DNA of 64,000 nt from Pelomonas sp. Root405 (GTDB lineage: Bacteria > Pseudomonadota > Gammaproteobacteria > Burkholderiales > Burkholderiaceae_C). A program made the position numbers and the translations under genes. How positions within the stretch are numbered: the stretch's first letter is position 1; each line of letters starts with the position of its first letter. This document shows positions 34,295 through 42,598 of this stretch, piece after piece. The notes beneath the pieces were generated by a model. It did no database searches. It was not told where the DNA came from and worked only from the letters and a program-made list of their open reading frames with translations. The stretch covers positions 372,058 through 436,057 of the forward strand of contig NZ_LMDU01000011.1 of assembly GCF_001425165.1 (NCBI RefSeq). The letters run 5' to 3'.

Positions 34295-34516
34295 CTACCG
34301 CTGCACCCGAAAGATCCCGCCCTTCTTGTAGCCCGCCTGTTCATGAAACAGGTCGAACAGGAACTGTTCCAGTTCATCGTCGGCCACGAACTCCGGGATC
34401 ACGAAGTGGGCGGGTGCGCGCTTGCCATCGTTGCCCACCGCGAGCACCGACCAGCCGCCGCCGCTGCGCTCGATGTCGAAGAGGCCACCGAAGATGTTGA
34501 AGCGTTCGGACTTCAT
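34295..34516 (-). CDS. Small DUF7661-like protein
   Basis: A 73-residue soluble protein (FNIFGGLFDIERSGGGWSVL, GNDGKRAPAHFVIPEFV, LEQFLFDLFHEQA). It resembles small DUF7661-type proteins, with a GNxGKR element and a C-terminal helix containing LFHE. The function is unknown. It sits 9 bp upstream of the GFA gene and 4 bp downstream of the GST gene, so the three probably share a transcript. Confidence 0.78.
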   Translation of the reverse strand: MKSERFNIFGGLFDIERSGGGWSVLAVGNDGKRAPAHFVIPEFVADDELEQFLFDLFHEQAGYKKGGIFRVQR

Positions 34517-34520
34517 CAGC

Positions 34521-35168
34521 TCAGTCCTCCGGAAAGCGCGAGGCCCACAGGGCCGCGAGTCGCGGGTCGTTGTCCACGCGATGCACCGCCGGCGTCATGC
34601 GCGGCGCCACTTCGTGAAAGCGTTCGCGCCACGGCCCGAAGCGGGAGACGACGGCCACGTAAAGGTCAAGCACGGTCAACTCGTCCCCCAGCAGGTAGTC
34701 GCCGGGGTTGAGTTGCTCATCCATGTTGGCCCAGCAGAAGGCGATGCGCTCGTGCAGGGCCTCGATGACGGTGTCGCGGCAGGTCTCCGGCGCGCCAATG
34801 CGCTTCACGTCCGGCTTGATCCAGTGCAACGCGTAGATGGCCGACGACACATAGAGCATCCAGCGCAGGAACTGCCGCCGCAGCGGGTCGGTGGGCGCCG
34901 GTGCAAGGCCTGCCGCCGGGTCCAGGTCGCCGAGGTAGATCAGGATCGCCGCGCTCTCGGTCATGATCTCGCCGTCGGGCATGACCAGCGTCGGGATCTG
35001 GCGCATCGGGTTGCTCGTGGCCACGCGGTCCCGCGCGGCCTCCTCGGCCCAGGTGGCGCCTTCGATCAGCGTGTAGGGCAGGCCCAGCAGCGTCAATGCG
35101 GCTTCGATGGCGACGGCACCGGAGGCCTCGGCACCGTAGAGGGTCAGCGAATGGAGCGGGGCAGTCAT
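34521..35168 (-). CDS. Glutathione S-transferase family protein
   Basis: A 215-residue protein with an N-terminal thioredoxin-like domain (SLTLYGAEASGAVAIEAALTLLG, the cis-Pro region NPMRQIPTLVMPDGEIMTESAAILIYL with the ES glutathione motif) and an all-helical C-terminal domain (FCWANMDEQL, LTVLDLYVAVVSRF). Expected to conjugate or isomerise substrates with glutathione. It heads a GST-DUF7661-GFA run. The substrate is unknown. Confidence 0.92.
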   Translation of the reverse strand: MTAPLHSLTLYGAEASGAVAIEAALTLLGLPYTLIEGATWAEEAARDRVATSNPMRQIPTLVMPDGEIMTESAAILIYLGDLDPAAGLAPAPTDPLRRQFLRWMLYVSSAIYALHWIKPDVKRIGAPETCRDTVIEALHERIAFCWANMDEQLNPGDYLLGDELTVLDLYVAVVSRFGPWRERFHEVAPRMTPAVHRVDNDPRLAALWASRFPED

Positions 35169-35257
35169 GCGCGGTTCCGGTCGGGAGGACCTCGAAAGCC
35201 TAACGCGTCAAAGGGGCGTTGTCGCGGGTGTCCCACTTTTCGTGGCCCGGCGCGAAG

Positions 35258-35503
35258 TCAGCCACCGAGCAGCCCGATCAACTCCTTCGCAAAGGCCAGC
35301 GCTTCTTCCGGCGTCTCGAAATGCATCTCGTTGTTGAGTTCGTCCACGTCGCCGCCCGGGCCCTTGTGCACGACCGACCAGCCGCCCGCGCCGCCGTCGA
35401 TGGCAAGGACGCCGAACTGGCCGGGTTCAAGATCCCGGGCGCTGCCGCCGGTGACGACGATGTCGCGGCCGAGGTGGGAGTGATAGCGTCGCATCCAACC
35501 CAT
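35258..35503 (-). CDS. Hypothetical small protein
   Basis: An 81-residue soluble protein (DIVVTGGSARDLEPGQFGVL, GGWSVVHKGPG, EMHFETPEEALAFAKELIGLLGG). The C-terminal part reads as a beta strand plus amphipathic helix. No family is recognised. It is divergent from the DUF427 gene with only 17 bp between the start codons, so promoters must overlap the coding ends. Coding support is moderate, from codon pattern and the absence of a better frame. Confidence 0.65.
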   Translation of the reverse strand: MGWMRRYHSHLGRDIVVTGGSARDLEPGQFGVLAIDGGAGGWSVVHKGPGGDVDELNNEMHFETPEEALAFAKELIGLLGG

Positions 35504-35520
35504 TTTCGCGGAGACCCGAG

Positions 35521-35802
35521 ATGAAAGCAGTCTGGAACGGCGTGACCATCGCCGAGAGCGACGACACGGTGGTGGTGGAGGGCAACCACTACTTCCCGGC
35601 CGAGTCGTTGAAGAAGGAGTACACGACCTTCTCCAACCACCGCAGCGGCTGCCCCTGGAAGGGCCAGGCGCAGTACCTGAGCCTGTTCGTCAATGGCGAG
35701 ATGAATACCGACGCGGTCTGGTACTACGCCGACCCGCTGCCGGCGGCCGCGGAGATCAAGGGGCGCTACGCCTTCTGGAAGGGCGTCAAGGTTTCGGAAT
35801 AG
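35521..35802 (+). CDS. DUF427 domain protein
   Basis: A 93-residue protein of the DUF427 family: MKAVWNGVTIAESDDTVVVE, HYFPAESLKKEY, CPWKGQAQYLSL and WYYADPLPAAAEIKGRYAFW. The fold is a small beta-barrel; the biochemical role is unknown, though some members are linked to nucleotide or cofactor binding. The C-terminal 17 bp overlap the end of convergent mltA. Confidence 0.93.
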   Translation: MKAVWNGVTIAESDDTVVVEGNHYFPAESLKKEYTTFSNHRSGCPWKGQAQYLSLFVNGEMNTDAVWYYADPLPAAAEIKGRYAFWKGVKVSE

Positions 35803-36889
35803 CGCCTGCGGGCCAAAGCGCCCACAGCCGCAACGGCTGCTTGGTGCGCCCGGCCTGTAGCGCGGCCTCGTCGCTCCAGCCCCAGAACAGGTCGGCGCGC
35901 ACCGCGCCCAGGATGGCGCCGCCGGTGTCCTGCGCCAGAACCAGCCGGCGCAGCGGCGTGGGGGACAGCGGCTCGGTGCTGTCCAGCCAGAGCGGCGCGC
36001 CTAACGGAATGAAAGAGCGGTCGACAGCAACGGAGCGGCCCGGTGTCAGCGGCACACCCTGGGCGCCGCGTGGCCCCACCGTGACGTCCGGCAGGGCCTC
36101 CTCGCGAAAGTAGACGACGCGCGGGTTGACGGCCAGCGCATCGCGCACCTTGGCCGGGTTGCGGCGCGCCCACTCACTCAGCGCCGGCCAACTGGCGTCG
36201 CGCAGTTCGCCGCGGCCCAGCAGCGTGCGGGCGACGGATTGGAACGGCTGGTCGTTGTGACCGGCGAAGGCGACGCGGGTGATGCGCTCGGCGCCCGCAG
36301 CATCGCGCACGACCAGGCGGCCCGAGCCCTGGATCTGCAGTTGCAGCAGCGCGAAAGGATCATCGAGATAGGCGAGCTCCAGCGCGGCGAAGCGCGGATG
36401 CGCGTCGATGTCGCGGCGCGGCATGCGCCGCAGCACGGGGTCAGCCGGCAGCGCATGCAGCGGCCATTGATAGGCGCCCTGGCGCTGCCGGCTGGCGGCG
36501 AGCTGGGGCTCGAAATAGCCCGTCAGCAGGCCCGTCGCTTCGCCGTTGTCGGTTTGCAGCCGCCACGGGCGCAGATGCTTCATCAGCAGCAGCGCCGCCT
36601 CCATCGCATCGGCAGGTGGCTGCAGCGCCACACGTGCGCAGAACTCCGCCCAGCCGGGCGCGGGGCGCTGGCAACTGGCCAGCAAGGCCGGCCAGGCGGC
36701 GAGCAGATCGTCGCTGCCCCAGCCCGGCAGGTCCTGCCAGCCAACGGCGACCCAGCGCGCCGCGGCCTTCGGCGAAGCGGCCGTGACTGCCGGGTCGGGA
36801 GAAGGACTGGGCGGCTGCAGTGGCGGCGAGGAGCAGGCCGCCAGGCTTCCTAGAATCACCGCCAGCCCACCCCGCGCCCACAGACCCAT
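35786..36889 (-). CDS. mltA: Membrane-bound lytic murein transglycosylase A
   Basis: A 367-residue outer-membrane lipoprotein that cleaves peptidoglycan glycan strands to 1,6-anhydromuropeptides. Lipobox LAAC places the lipidated Cys at 19. The MltA domain shows LLTGYFEPQLAASR, FALLQLQIQGSGRL and the C-terminal 3D domain LVLAQDTGGAILGAVRADLFWG with its catalytic Asp. The ATG at 36889 has a GAGGAGGAG Shine-Dalgarno and gives a proper signal peptide, unlike starts further upstream. Its start codon overlaps that of a divergent 35-codon frame. Confidence 0.95.
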   Translation of the reverse strand: MGLWARGGLAVILGSLAACSSPPLQPPSPSPDPAVTAASPKAAARWVAVGWQDLPGWGSDDLLAAWPALLASCQRPAPGWAEFCARVALQPPADAMEAALLLMKHLRPWRLQTDNGEATGLLTGYFEPQLAASRQRQGAYQWPLHALPADPVLRRMPRRDIDAHPRFAALELAYLDDPFALLQLQIQGSGRLVVRDAAGAERITRVAFAGHNDQPFQSVARTLLGRGELRDASWPALSEWARRNPAKVRDALAVNPRVVYFREEALPDVTVGPRGAQGVPLTPGRSVAVDRSFIPLGAPLWLDSTEPLSPTPLRRLVLAQDTGGAILGAVRADLFWGWSDEAALQAGRTKQPLRLWALWPAGAIPKP

Positions 36890-36995
36890 GCTCCTCCTCC
36901 TGCTCGAAGCCCTCGGCGCGCTTGCGATCCTCGTGTTCATCGTCTGGTGGACCATGTTCTCGGGCCGCAAGAAGGGCGAGCGCAAGGACGACTGA
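36888..36995 (+). CDS. Small single-pass membrane protein, 35 residues
   Basis: Starts at an ATG sharing a CATG with the divergent mltA start and ends at TGA 36993-36995. The product has one hydrophobic helix (ALGALAILVFIVWWTMF) and a charged basic-acidic tail (SGRKKGERKDD). I have the impression of similar WWTMFSGR proteins near mltA in other Burkholderiales, but cannot verify that. No Shine-Dalgarno is visible, which lowers confidence. The stop abuts the convergent SpecificRecomb stop in TGATCA. Confidence 0.5.
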   Translation: MLLLLLEALGALAILVFIVWWTMFSGRKKGERKDD

Positions 36996-38969
36996 TCAAC
37001 GGCGCGGCACCAAAAAGCTCATCGGCTGGCGCCGCAGCCGCGCGCGGATGGCCGCGTAGACGCGCTTGCGATCGGCCAGGCGAACGCCGCGCGAGCGCAT
37101 CGCGACCTTGAAGGCGCAGAAGAAGCTGACGCCGACGTTGAGCATGCCGATGCCGAGGATGCACAGCACGCAGGACCAGAAGGCCCAGGTCGCCATGACG
37201 CCGACACCGAGCGCACCCACGGCCGCAGCGAGCTGACCGGTCGCGAGCGTCACGTGGCGCACATCCAGGTCCAGGCCGATGAAGCCGAGCAGCGGCGGCG
37301 CCAGGCCCAGCATCAGGCCGAGGCTGATATTGGCCGTCAGCCCGGAGATGTTGGCCCGCCACCAATGCGACCAGGCGCGCGCGCGCGCCTGGCCGACGGT
37401 ACCGACGATGCGCGGATTCCAGGCGATGGCGCTGTCCAGGCGATGGAAGACGAACCAGTTCTCCACCCAACCCGCGATCAGGCTGGATGCGAACAGCAGC
37501 GTGCCGGTGAAGGCTGCGAACAGCAGCGAGGGGCCGAACAGGCTGAGCGAGTCCAGCACGTACTCGGCCTCCCGCTCGCCGACCAGCGGCATGCCGAAGG
37601 CGAACCAGCACAGCCCCTGCACGGCCAGCACCAGCGGCGCGACGACGCTGAGGTTGCCGATGACGCCGGCAACCTGCGAGCGCACGAGATGGGTCACCTC
37701 GTCGACGAAGCCGACCACGCCGTCATCCCGGTCGATGTAGAGCAGCCGGTCGGCCATGGCCGGCGCCGTCATGGCCGGCTGCTTGGTCGCCACCGTCCAG
37801 TGCAGCAGATGGATGAGGACGAAGCAAGACGCGTAGTTGACGCCGGCCCAGAAACCGCCCCAGAAGGCCGTGAAGCCCAGCAGCGCGATGGCGAACTTCA
37901 GGAAGGTGGTGCCGGCCAGCACGGCCCCGCCGCCGGCCGCGCGCCTGATCATGTCGCCGTACTCGCTGCGGCTGCGGGTGATGTAGTGCTCGCCGGTCTC
38001 GGCGCTGCGCTCGGCCACCTTGCGCGCCAGCAGCGAGTAATGGCGTGCGAACAGCGTGCGCAGGCTGCGCCGCTCGTGCACCACGCGCACCAGGCCGGCA
38101 ATGAGCCGCAGCAGCTCGCGTTGCGGCTGCCTGGACAGCAGGCAGGCCAGCAGCGCCTCGATGCGGTCCAGCCGCGCGCCCAGCTGCTCCACCGAGAACA
38201 TCAGGTCGACCGACACGCCATGCGCTTCCAGATGCGCCGGCACCGTCTGCGCGGCGGCGCGGCAGCGGTCCAGCAACGCGTGCAGGTACTGCATGGCCGG
38301 CGCCAGGCCGGCGGGGTCGCCCGTCAGCGCGCGCTCGACGGCCTCCCAGGCGGCGGGCAGCTTGTGAAAGGGCCGGTCCTGCAGCGTCAGCTCGTCCATG
38401 CGCACACGCAGTGAGCCGGACAGCCCCACCGCATGCACGCTGCTGACGAGCACGGTGACCGCGGCGCGCATCTCGACGCGCCAGCCGCCGTCGGGCGCGG
38501 TCGAGAACAGCAGGCTCAGCCGGGCCAGCAGCTCATCGTCGATGGCGGCGATCCAGTCCTCGTCGGTCTCATCGCCGAAGAGCAGCTCGAACAGTTCCGC
38601 GAGGTCGCGCGTGTCGGTGGTGGCCGGCAGCAGGCGGCGGCGCAGGCGGCCGAGGAATTCGCTCCACAGCGCCATGCGCGGCGCAAAGCCGACCTCGGCA
38701 AACAGCGCGACCGCGTCGACATCGTTCCAGACGCCGCCGATGACACCGGCAAACGCCGCGGCGTGCTCGGGGTGGCGCTCCAGCACATTCAGCAGGTGCT
38801 TGAGGCGGACGATGGGCCGCGGGGTGCCGAGTGCCTTGACGGCCTCCTCACGCGGCGCATGCCGCAGCCATTCGAGCAGGCGCACCAGCCACAGGTTGCG
38901 CTCAGCCAGCTGCGCCTGCGGGTCGGCCGCGTTCAGCAGCGCGGTGAGGTCCCAACTGCGACTGGTCAA
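36996..38969 (-). CDS. SpecificRecomb (Gcr-type) membrane protein
   Basis: A 657-residue protein of the family named site-specific recombinase (PF10136). It has no tyrosine or serine recombinase motifs and is clearly a membrane protein. The first ~350 residues are helical and soluble (WLVRLLEWLRHAPREE, DETDEDWIAAIDDELLAR); about eight membrane helices follow (GGGAVLAGTTFLKFAIALLG, FGPSLLFAAFTGTLLFASSL). The start is TTG at 38969 with AAGGA six bases before it; no ATG exists nearby. The gene begins just after repeat copy B. Its cellular role is unknown; the recombinase name should not be relied on. Confidence 0.88.
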   Translation of the reverse strand: MTSRSWDLTALLNAADPQAQLAERNLWLVRLLEWLRHAPREEAVKALGTPRPIVRLKHLLNVLERHPEHAAAFAGVIGGVWNDVDAVALFAEVGFAPRMALWSEFLGRLRRRLLPATTDTRDLAELFELLFGDETDEDWIAAIDDELLARLSLLFSTAPDGGWRVEMRAAVTVLVSSVHAVGLSGSLRVRMDELTLQDRPFHKLPAAWEAVERALTGDPAGLAPAMQYLHALLDRCRAAAQTVPAHLEAHGVSVDLMFSVEQLGARLDRIEALLACLLSRQPQRELLRLIAGLVRVVHERRSLRTLFARHYSLLARKVAERSAETGEHYITRSRSEYGDMIRRAAGGGAVLAGTTFLKFAIALLGFTAFWGGFWAGVNYASCFVLIHLLHWTVATKQPAMTAPAMADRLLYIDRDDGVVGFVDEVTHLVRSQVAGVIGNLSVVAPLVLAVQGLCWFAFGMPLVGEREAEYVLDSLSLFGPSLLFAAFTGTLLFASSLIAGWVENWFVFHRLDSAIAWNPRIVGTVGQARARAWSHWWRANISGLTANISLGLMLGLAPPLLGFIGLDLDVRHVTLATGQLAAAVGALGVGVMATWAFWSCVLCILGIGMLNVGVSFFCAFKVAMRSRGVRLADRKRVYAAIRARLRRQPMSFLVPRR

Positions 38970-38989
38970 TTCCGGTCCTTGACTCTTTC

Positions 38990-39108
38990 GGGCCGAGCGC
39001 CGGGCCGCTCCCAAGCCGGCCCGTCCTGGCGATGTGCTTGTCGGTCGAGCCGGCAAGCATCGCCGTCCCCTCGGGGGACCGACCAAGGTAGGCCTTGGGC
39101 GAGGGGCT
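38990..39108 (-). repeat. Stop-anchored intergenic repeat, copy B
   Basis: On the minus strand it starts one base after the apaG TGA with GCCCCTCGCCC, has a short variable segment, then CCCCCGAGGGGACGGCGATG, the hairpin (CTTGCCGG / CCGACAAG, one mismatch) and GGCGCTCGGCCCG. It separates apaG from the downstream SpecificRecomb gene on the same strand. Confidence 0.85.
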
Positions 39109-39483
39109 TCAATGCAAACTGGCGCTGTCGGCCAGGAGGAACTCGTCGACGTCGGTGAAGAAGATGTCGCAGGCCTCGGTGACGCACAGGAAGCGACCGC
39201 GCATCGTGCCTTGCGGCGTGCCGATCTGGGCCCAGGAGCTGTACTGGAAGCTCTGCCCGGGCGCCAGCACCGGCTGGTGGCCGACGACGGCCAGGCCGTC
39301 GACAACCTGCAGCTGGCCGCGCGCATCGGTGATCTCCCAGTGCCGGCCGATCAACTGGCCCAGCACGTCGCCGGTGTTCTCGATGGTGACGGTGTAGCTG
39401 AACGCATACAGGCCTTGCTCGAGATGGGTCTGCTCGGGCAGGGCCTGCACGACAACGCTGCAACTGAAACGGGGGTTCGCCAT
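39109..39483 (-). CDS. apaG: Co2+/Mg2+ efflux protein ApaG
   Basis: A 124-residue single-domain protein with the immunoglobulin-like ApaG fold: FAYTVTIENTG-type segment (AFSYTVTIENTG), LIGRHWEITDARGQ, VVGHQPVLAPGQSFQYSSW, GTPQGTMRGRF. Length equals the E. coli protein. Linked genetically to divalent cation resistance; the precise role is unsettled. The ATG giving MANPRFSCSV is chosen. It is followed one base after its stop by repeat B. Confidence 0.95.
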   Translation of the reverse strand: MANPRFSCSVVVQALPEQTHLEQGLYAFSYTVTIENTGDVLGQLIGRHWEITDARGQLQVVDGLAVVGHQPVLAPGQSFQYSSWAQIGTPQGTMRGRFLCVTEACDIFFTDVDEFLLADSASLH

Positions 39484-39545
39484 CAGGTGATTTTCGGCGC
39501 CGAAAGCTATGCTCGCCGCATGTTTTTTGGGAAGTCTGATCCTAA

Positions 39546-40304
39546 GTGCTCCGCGGTCTCTGGCTGCTGAGCGGGCTTTTGAGCCTTGCGGCGGCCGCAA
39601 CAGCGCAGGAACTGCATCTGCGCACCGCCCAGCAGAGCGGCTCAACGGTCAAATACGACCCCGACGGCGGCGCGGCGCGGCCGGGCCTGTGCATGGAAGT
39701 GCTGCGTGCTGTCGAGCGGCTCGACCCAGGCCTGCGTTTCACGGGGCTGAATCAGCAGGTGCCCTTGAAGCGCGTGGAGCGCCTGCTGGCCGAGGGGCTG
39801 GTCGATGCCTTCTTCTGCCTGCTGAAGTCGCCCGAGCGCGAGAAGCAGTGGCGCTATGCCCCAGTGCCGCTGTACACCATCCGCCATGTCGTCCTGCAGC
39901 GCGCCGAGGATGCGCGCCACTTCGACGCCCTGCCAGATCTGGCCGCCGCCAGCCGCGACAAGCGCGTGCTGGTCATGCGCGGCACCGCATTGGCGCGCCG
40001 GCTCGTCGCCGGCGGGGTGTCCATTGCCGAGGTGGGCTCGGAGCGCGAGGCGCTGCAGATGCTGACGCTGGGCCGCGCCGATGCCATCTACGGCCAGGAC
40101 ATCAACCTGCTGCGTCATGTCAACGACAACCGGCTCGGCGACAAACTGAAGTTCGGCCGCACGGTCTTCCACGAGGAGCCGCAATACCTGGCGCTGCGCG
40201 CCGACCTGCCGGCTGCGCATGAAGAACGGCTGACGCAGGCACTGCGCCGGCTGGAACGCGACGGCACTTTGCGGCAGCTGGCCGAGAAATACCGCTCACC
40301 ATGA
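39546..40304 (+). CDS. Periplasmic solute-binding protein, family-3-like (paralogue 2)
   Basis: A 252-residue exported protein with a signal peptide ending around AAATAQ. It has the same plan as the protein at 19939-20697: LRTAQQSGSTVK, a Cys in LCMEVLRAVERLDPGLRFTGL, VPLKRVERLLAEGLVDAFFC and LKSPEREK, then HVVLQRAEDA. No ABC permease or ATPase gene is nearby. The start is GTG. Its TGA overlaps the ATG of tag (ATGA), an odd partner for a periplasmic binding protein. The ligand is unknown. Confidence 0.82.
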   Translation: MLRGLWLLSGLLSLAAAATAQELHLRTAQQSGSTVKYDPDGGAARPGLCMEVLRAVERLDPGLRFTGLNQQVPLKRVERLLAEGLVDAFFCLLKSPEREKQWRYAPVPLYTIRHVVLQRAEDARHFDALPDLAAASRDKRVLVMRGTALARRLVAGGVSIAEVGSEREALQMLTLGRADAIYGQDINLLRHVNDNRLGDKLKFGRTVFHEEPQYLALRADLPAAHEERLTQALRRLERDGTLRQLAEKYRSP

Positions 40305-40912
40305 AACCCCTGTACCTGCCCCCGGACGGCCGACCGCGCTGCGCCTGGTGCGCCGCCGCACCAGGCGACGAGACGTATCTGCGTTATCACGACGAGGAAT
40401 GGGGCCGGCCGGTGGCCGATGACTTCCGCTTGTTCGAGAAGTTATGCCTGGAGGGCTTCCAGAGCGGCCTGTCGTGGCGGACCATCCTGAACAAGCGCGG
40501 AGCCTTCCGCGCGGCCTTTGCCGGCTTTGACTACAACCGCGTGGCGGGATTTGGCCAAGCCGATGTGAACCGCCTGCTGCTGGACGCCGGCATCGTGCGC
40601 CACCGCGGCAAGATCGAGGCCGCCATCCACAACGCGGCGCGCTGTGTGGAGCTGGTGGCGGCCGAGGGGTCGCTGGCGGCCTACCTGTGGCGCTTCGAGC
40701 CGCCGAAGAACTCCATCGCACACAACCTGTCGCAGTCGGCGCCCTCCGAGGCCCTGTCCAAGGACCTGAAGAAGCGCGGCTGGAAGTTTGTCGGCCCGAC
40801 GACCATGCATGCCCTGATGCAGGCCATGGGCCTGATCAACGACCACCAGCCGGGCTGCCACCACTGGGCCGAAGCGCAGAAAGCGCGGGACGCCTTCACA
40901 CGCCCGCGTTGA
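40301..40912 (+). CDS. tag: DNA-3-methyladenine glycosylase I
   Basis: A 203-residue base-excision repair enzyme that removes 3-methyladenine from DNA. Tag hallmarks: the N-terminal Cys/His zinc site (RCAWCA at the start, with later HHW near the C-terminus), YHDEEWGRPVADDFRLFEKLCLEGFQSGLSW, catalytic Glu in LEGFQSGLSW and GWKFVGPTTMHALMQAMGLINDH. It is translationally coupled to the upstream solute-binding gene. Confidence 0.95.
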   Translation: MKPLYLPPDGRPRCAWCAAAPGDETYLRYHDEEWGRPVADDFRLFEKLCLEGFQSGLSWRTILNKRGAFRAAFAGFDYNRVAGFGQADVNRLLLDAGIVRHRGKIEAAIHNAARCVELVAAEGSLAAYLWRFEPPKNSIAHNLSQSAPSEALSKDLKKRGWKFVGPTTMHALMQAMGLINDHQPGCHHWAEAQKARDAFTRPR

Positions 40913-40941
40913 ATGTCACTCCAAGGGTGCGCCGCGGCTTC

Positions 40942-41077
40942 GGGCCGAGCGCCGGGCCGCTCCCAAGCCGGCCCGTACGGCGATGTGCTTGCGGCTCGAT
41001 GCCGCAAGCATCGCCATCCCCTCGGGGGATCGACCAGGCGCGCCCGCGTTCAGCGTGGCGCGACTGGGCGAGGGGCC
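40942..41077 (-). repeat. Stop-anchored intergenic repeat, copy C
   Basis: On the minus strand it begins one base after the fasciclin TGA: GGCCCCTCGCCC, a ~40-nt variable segment containing CGCTGAACGCGGGCG, CCCCCGAGGGGATGGCGATG, then a perfect hairpin CTTGCGGC / GCCGCAAG around ATCGA, ending GGCGCTCGGCCCG. It lies between tag and the convergent fasciclin gene. Confidence 0.87.
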
Positions 41078-41530
41078 TCACTTCGGCATGATGACGCTGT
41101 CGATCACGTGAATGACGCCGTTGTCGGCGGCGATGTCGGTGGCCGTCACCTTGGCGTTGTCGACCATGACACCGCCGCTGGTCGACACGGTCAGCTCACT
41201 GCCCTGAACGGTCTTGACCTTGCCGGCCTTGACGTCCTTGGCCATGACCTTGCCCGGCACGACGTGGTAGGTCAGCACGGCGGTCAGCTTGGCCTTGTCC
41301 TTCAGCAGCGCGTCGAGGTCGGCCTTGGGCACCTTGGCGAAGGCGGCATCCGTGGGCGCGAAGACGGTGAACGGGCCGGGGCCCTTGAGCGTGTCCACCA
41401 GACCGGCCGCTTGCAGCGCGGTGGCGAGGGTCTTGAAGTTGCCTGCGCCAACGGCGGTATCGACGATGTCCTTGGCTTGGGCGGCCAGGGCGGTCAGGGA
41501 GAGCAGGCTCACGGCGATCAGTTTCTTCAT
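41078..41530 (-). CDS. Single-domain fasciclin (FAS1) exported protein
   Basis: A 150-residue protein with a signal peptide ([16 protein letters not shown]) and one FAS1 domain ([68 protein letters not shown]). FAS1 domains mediate adhesion or bind ligands outside the cell. It is the last of three same-strand fasciclin genes; 52 bp separate it from the second. Repeat C follows its stop. Confidence 0.94.
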   Translation of the reverse strand: MKKLIAVSLLSLTALAAQAKDIVDTAVGAGNFKTLATALQAAGLVDTLKGPGPFTVFAPTDAAFAKVPKADLDALLKDKAKLTAVLTYHVVPGKVMAKDVKAGKVKTVQGSELTVSTSGGVMVDNAKVTATDIAADNGVIHVIDSVIMPK

Positions 41531-41582
41531 GGAAAGCTCCTAGGGAGGGTTGGGGAACGGGGGGATGGGTAGAAAAGCCCGA

Positions 41583-42512
41583 TCAGGGGCGGGGCAGGAT
41601 CACGGTGTCGATGAGATGGACAACGCCATTGCTGGTCAGCACGTCGGTGGCCGTGATGGCGGACTTGCGGCCGCGGGCATCGGTGATGGCGAGCGTGGCG
41701 TCAACGGTGAAGGTCTGGCCCTGCACGGTCGTGATCGCTGCTCCCACCGGCACGTCGGCCTTCAGCACGCGGGACGGCAGCACGTGGTAGGTCAGCACCT
41801 GGGTCAGCAGCGGCTTGTTGGCAAGCAGCTGTTGCTTGGTGACGCCCAGTTCGGTGAGCAGCTTCGCGAACGCGCTGTTCGTGGGCGCGAAGACGGTGAA
41901 CGGGCCGGTGCCGCTGAGCGTGCTGACGAGATCGGCGGCGACGACGGCCTCGACCAGGATGCTGAGGTCGGGCACGGCCTGCGCGGTCTGCACGATGTTG
42001 AGGTTGGCCGGCAGCAGCACGCGGTCGACGACATGGATGATGCCGTTGCGGGCCATGATGTCGGTGCCCGTGATGCGCGCCTGGCGGTTGCGGCCATCGG
42101 TGACGACGAGGTCATTGCCGACCTTGTCGACCTTGAAGATGCCGCCCTGCAGCGGCGTGATCGGCTTGCCGAGTGGCACCGAGGCCTGCGGCACGCTGGC
42201 ACCCAGCACGTGGTACTGCAGCACCGTGCGCAGCAGCGGCTTGTCGGCCAGCAGCTGGGCCTTGCTGACACCGAGTTCGGTCAGCAGTGCCGCGAAGGCG
42301 ACGTCCGTTGGTGCCAACACGGTGAAGGGCCCCGCCTCGGACAGCGGGCCGGCCAGATCGGCCGCCACCACCGCCTCGGCGAGGATGCTGAAACGGCTGT
42401 CGTTCTGGGCGACCTCGACCACGGTCGGCTCGGGGTCGCTGCCGCCACAGCCGGCCAGAACACCTGCGAGCAAGGCGGCGGCGAGACCGCGCCACAAGGT
42501 TTGCAAACTCAT
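41583..42512 (-). CDS. Two-domain fasciclin lipoprotein
   Basis: A 309-residue lipoprotein: lipobox LAGC with Cys22, then two FAS1 domains (first ~35-165 with GPFTVLAPTDVAFAALL and LQYHVLGASVP; second ~170-305 with [17 protein letters not shown] and LTYHVLPSRVLKADV). The two domains are clearly related to one another, suggesting internal duplication. It is predicted to sit in the outer membrane or periplasm. Middle gene of the three. Confidence 0.94.
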   Translation of the reverse strand: MSLQTLWRGLAAALLAGVLAGCGGSDPEPTVVEVAQNDSRFSILAEAVVAADLAGPLSEAGPFTVLAPTDVAFAALLTELGVSKAQLLADKPLLRTVLQYHVLGASVPQASVPLGKPITPLQGGIFKVDKVGNDLVVTDGRNRQARITGTDIMARNGIIHVVDRVLLPANLNIVQTAQAVPDLSILVEAVVAADLVSTLSGTGPFTVFAPTNSAFAKLLTELGVTKQQLLANKPLLTQVLTYHVLPSRVLKADVPVGAAITTVQGQTFTVDATLAITDARGRKSAITATDVLTSNGVVHLIDTVILPRP

Positions 42513-42598
42513 TTCGTCTCCTTTCGGGGTGAGTGAAACCAGCACACCCCGCTGGGCGCGCTGACAAGACATCGGTGGGGAATGGGAAAAGGGGCTGC

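Noticed and set aside
36996-38969. Mobile element or integrase at the SpecificRecomb gene
   Set aside because: There are no integrase motifs, att sites or phage genes; the product is a membrane protein.
38970-39326. N-terminal extension of the SpecificRecomb protein
   Set aside because: The extension is encoded by repeat B and antisense to apaG; a TTG with a Shine-Dalgarno lies at 38969.
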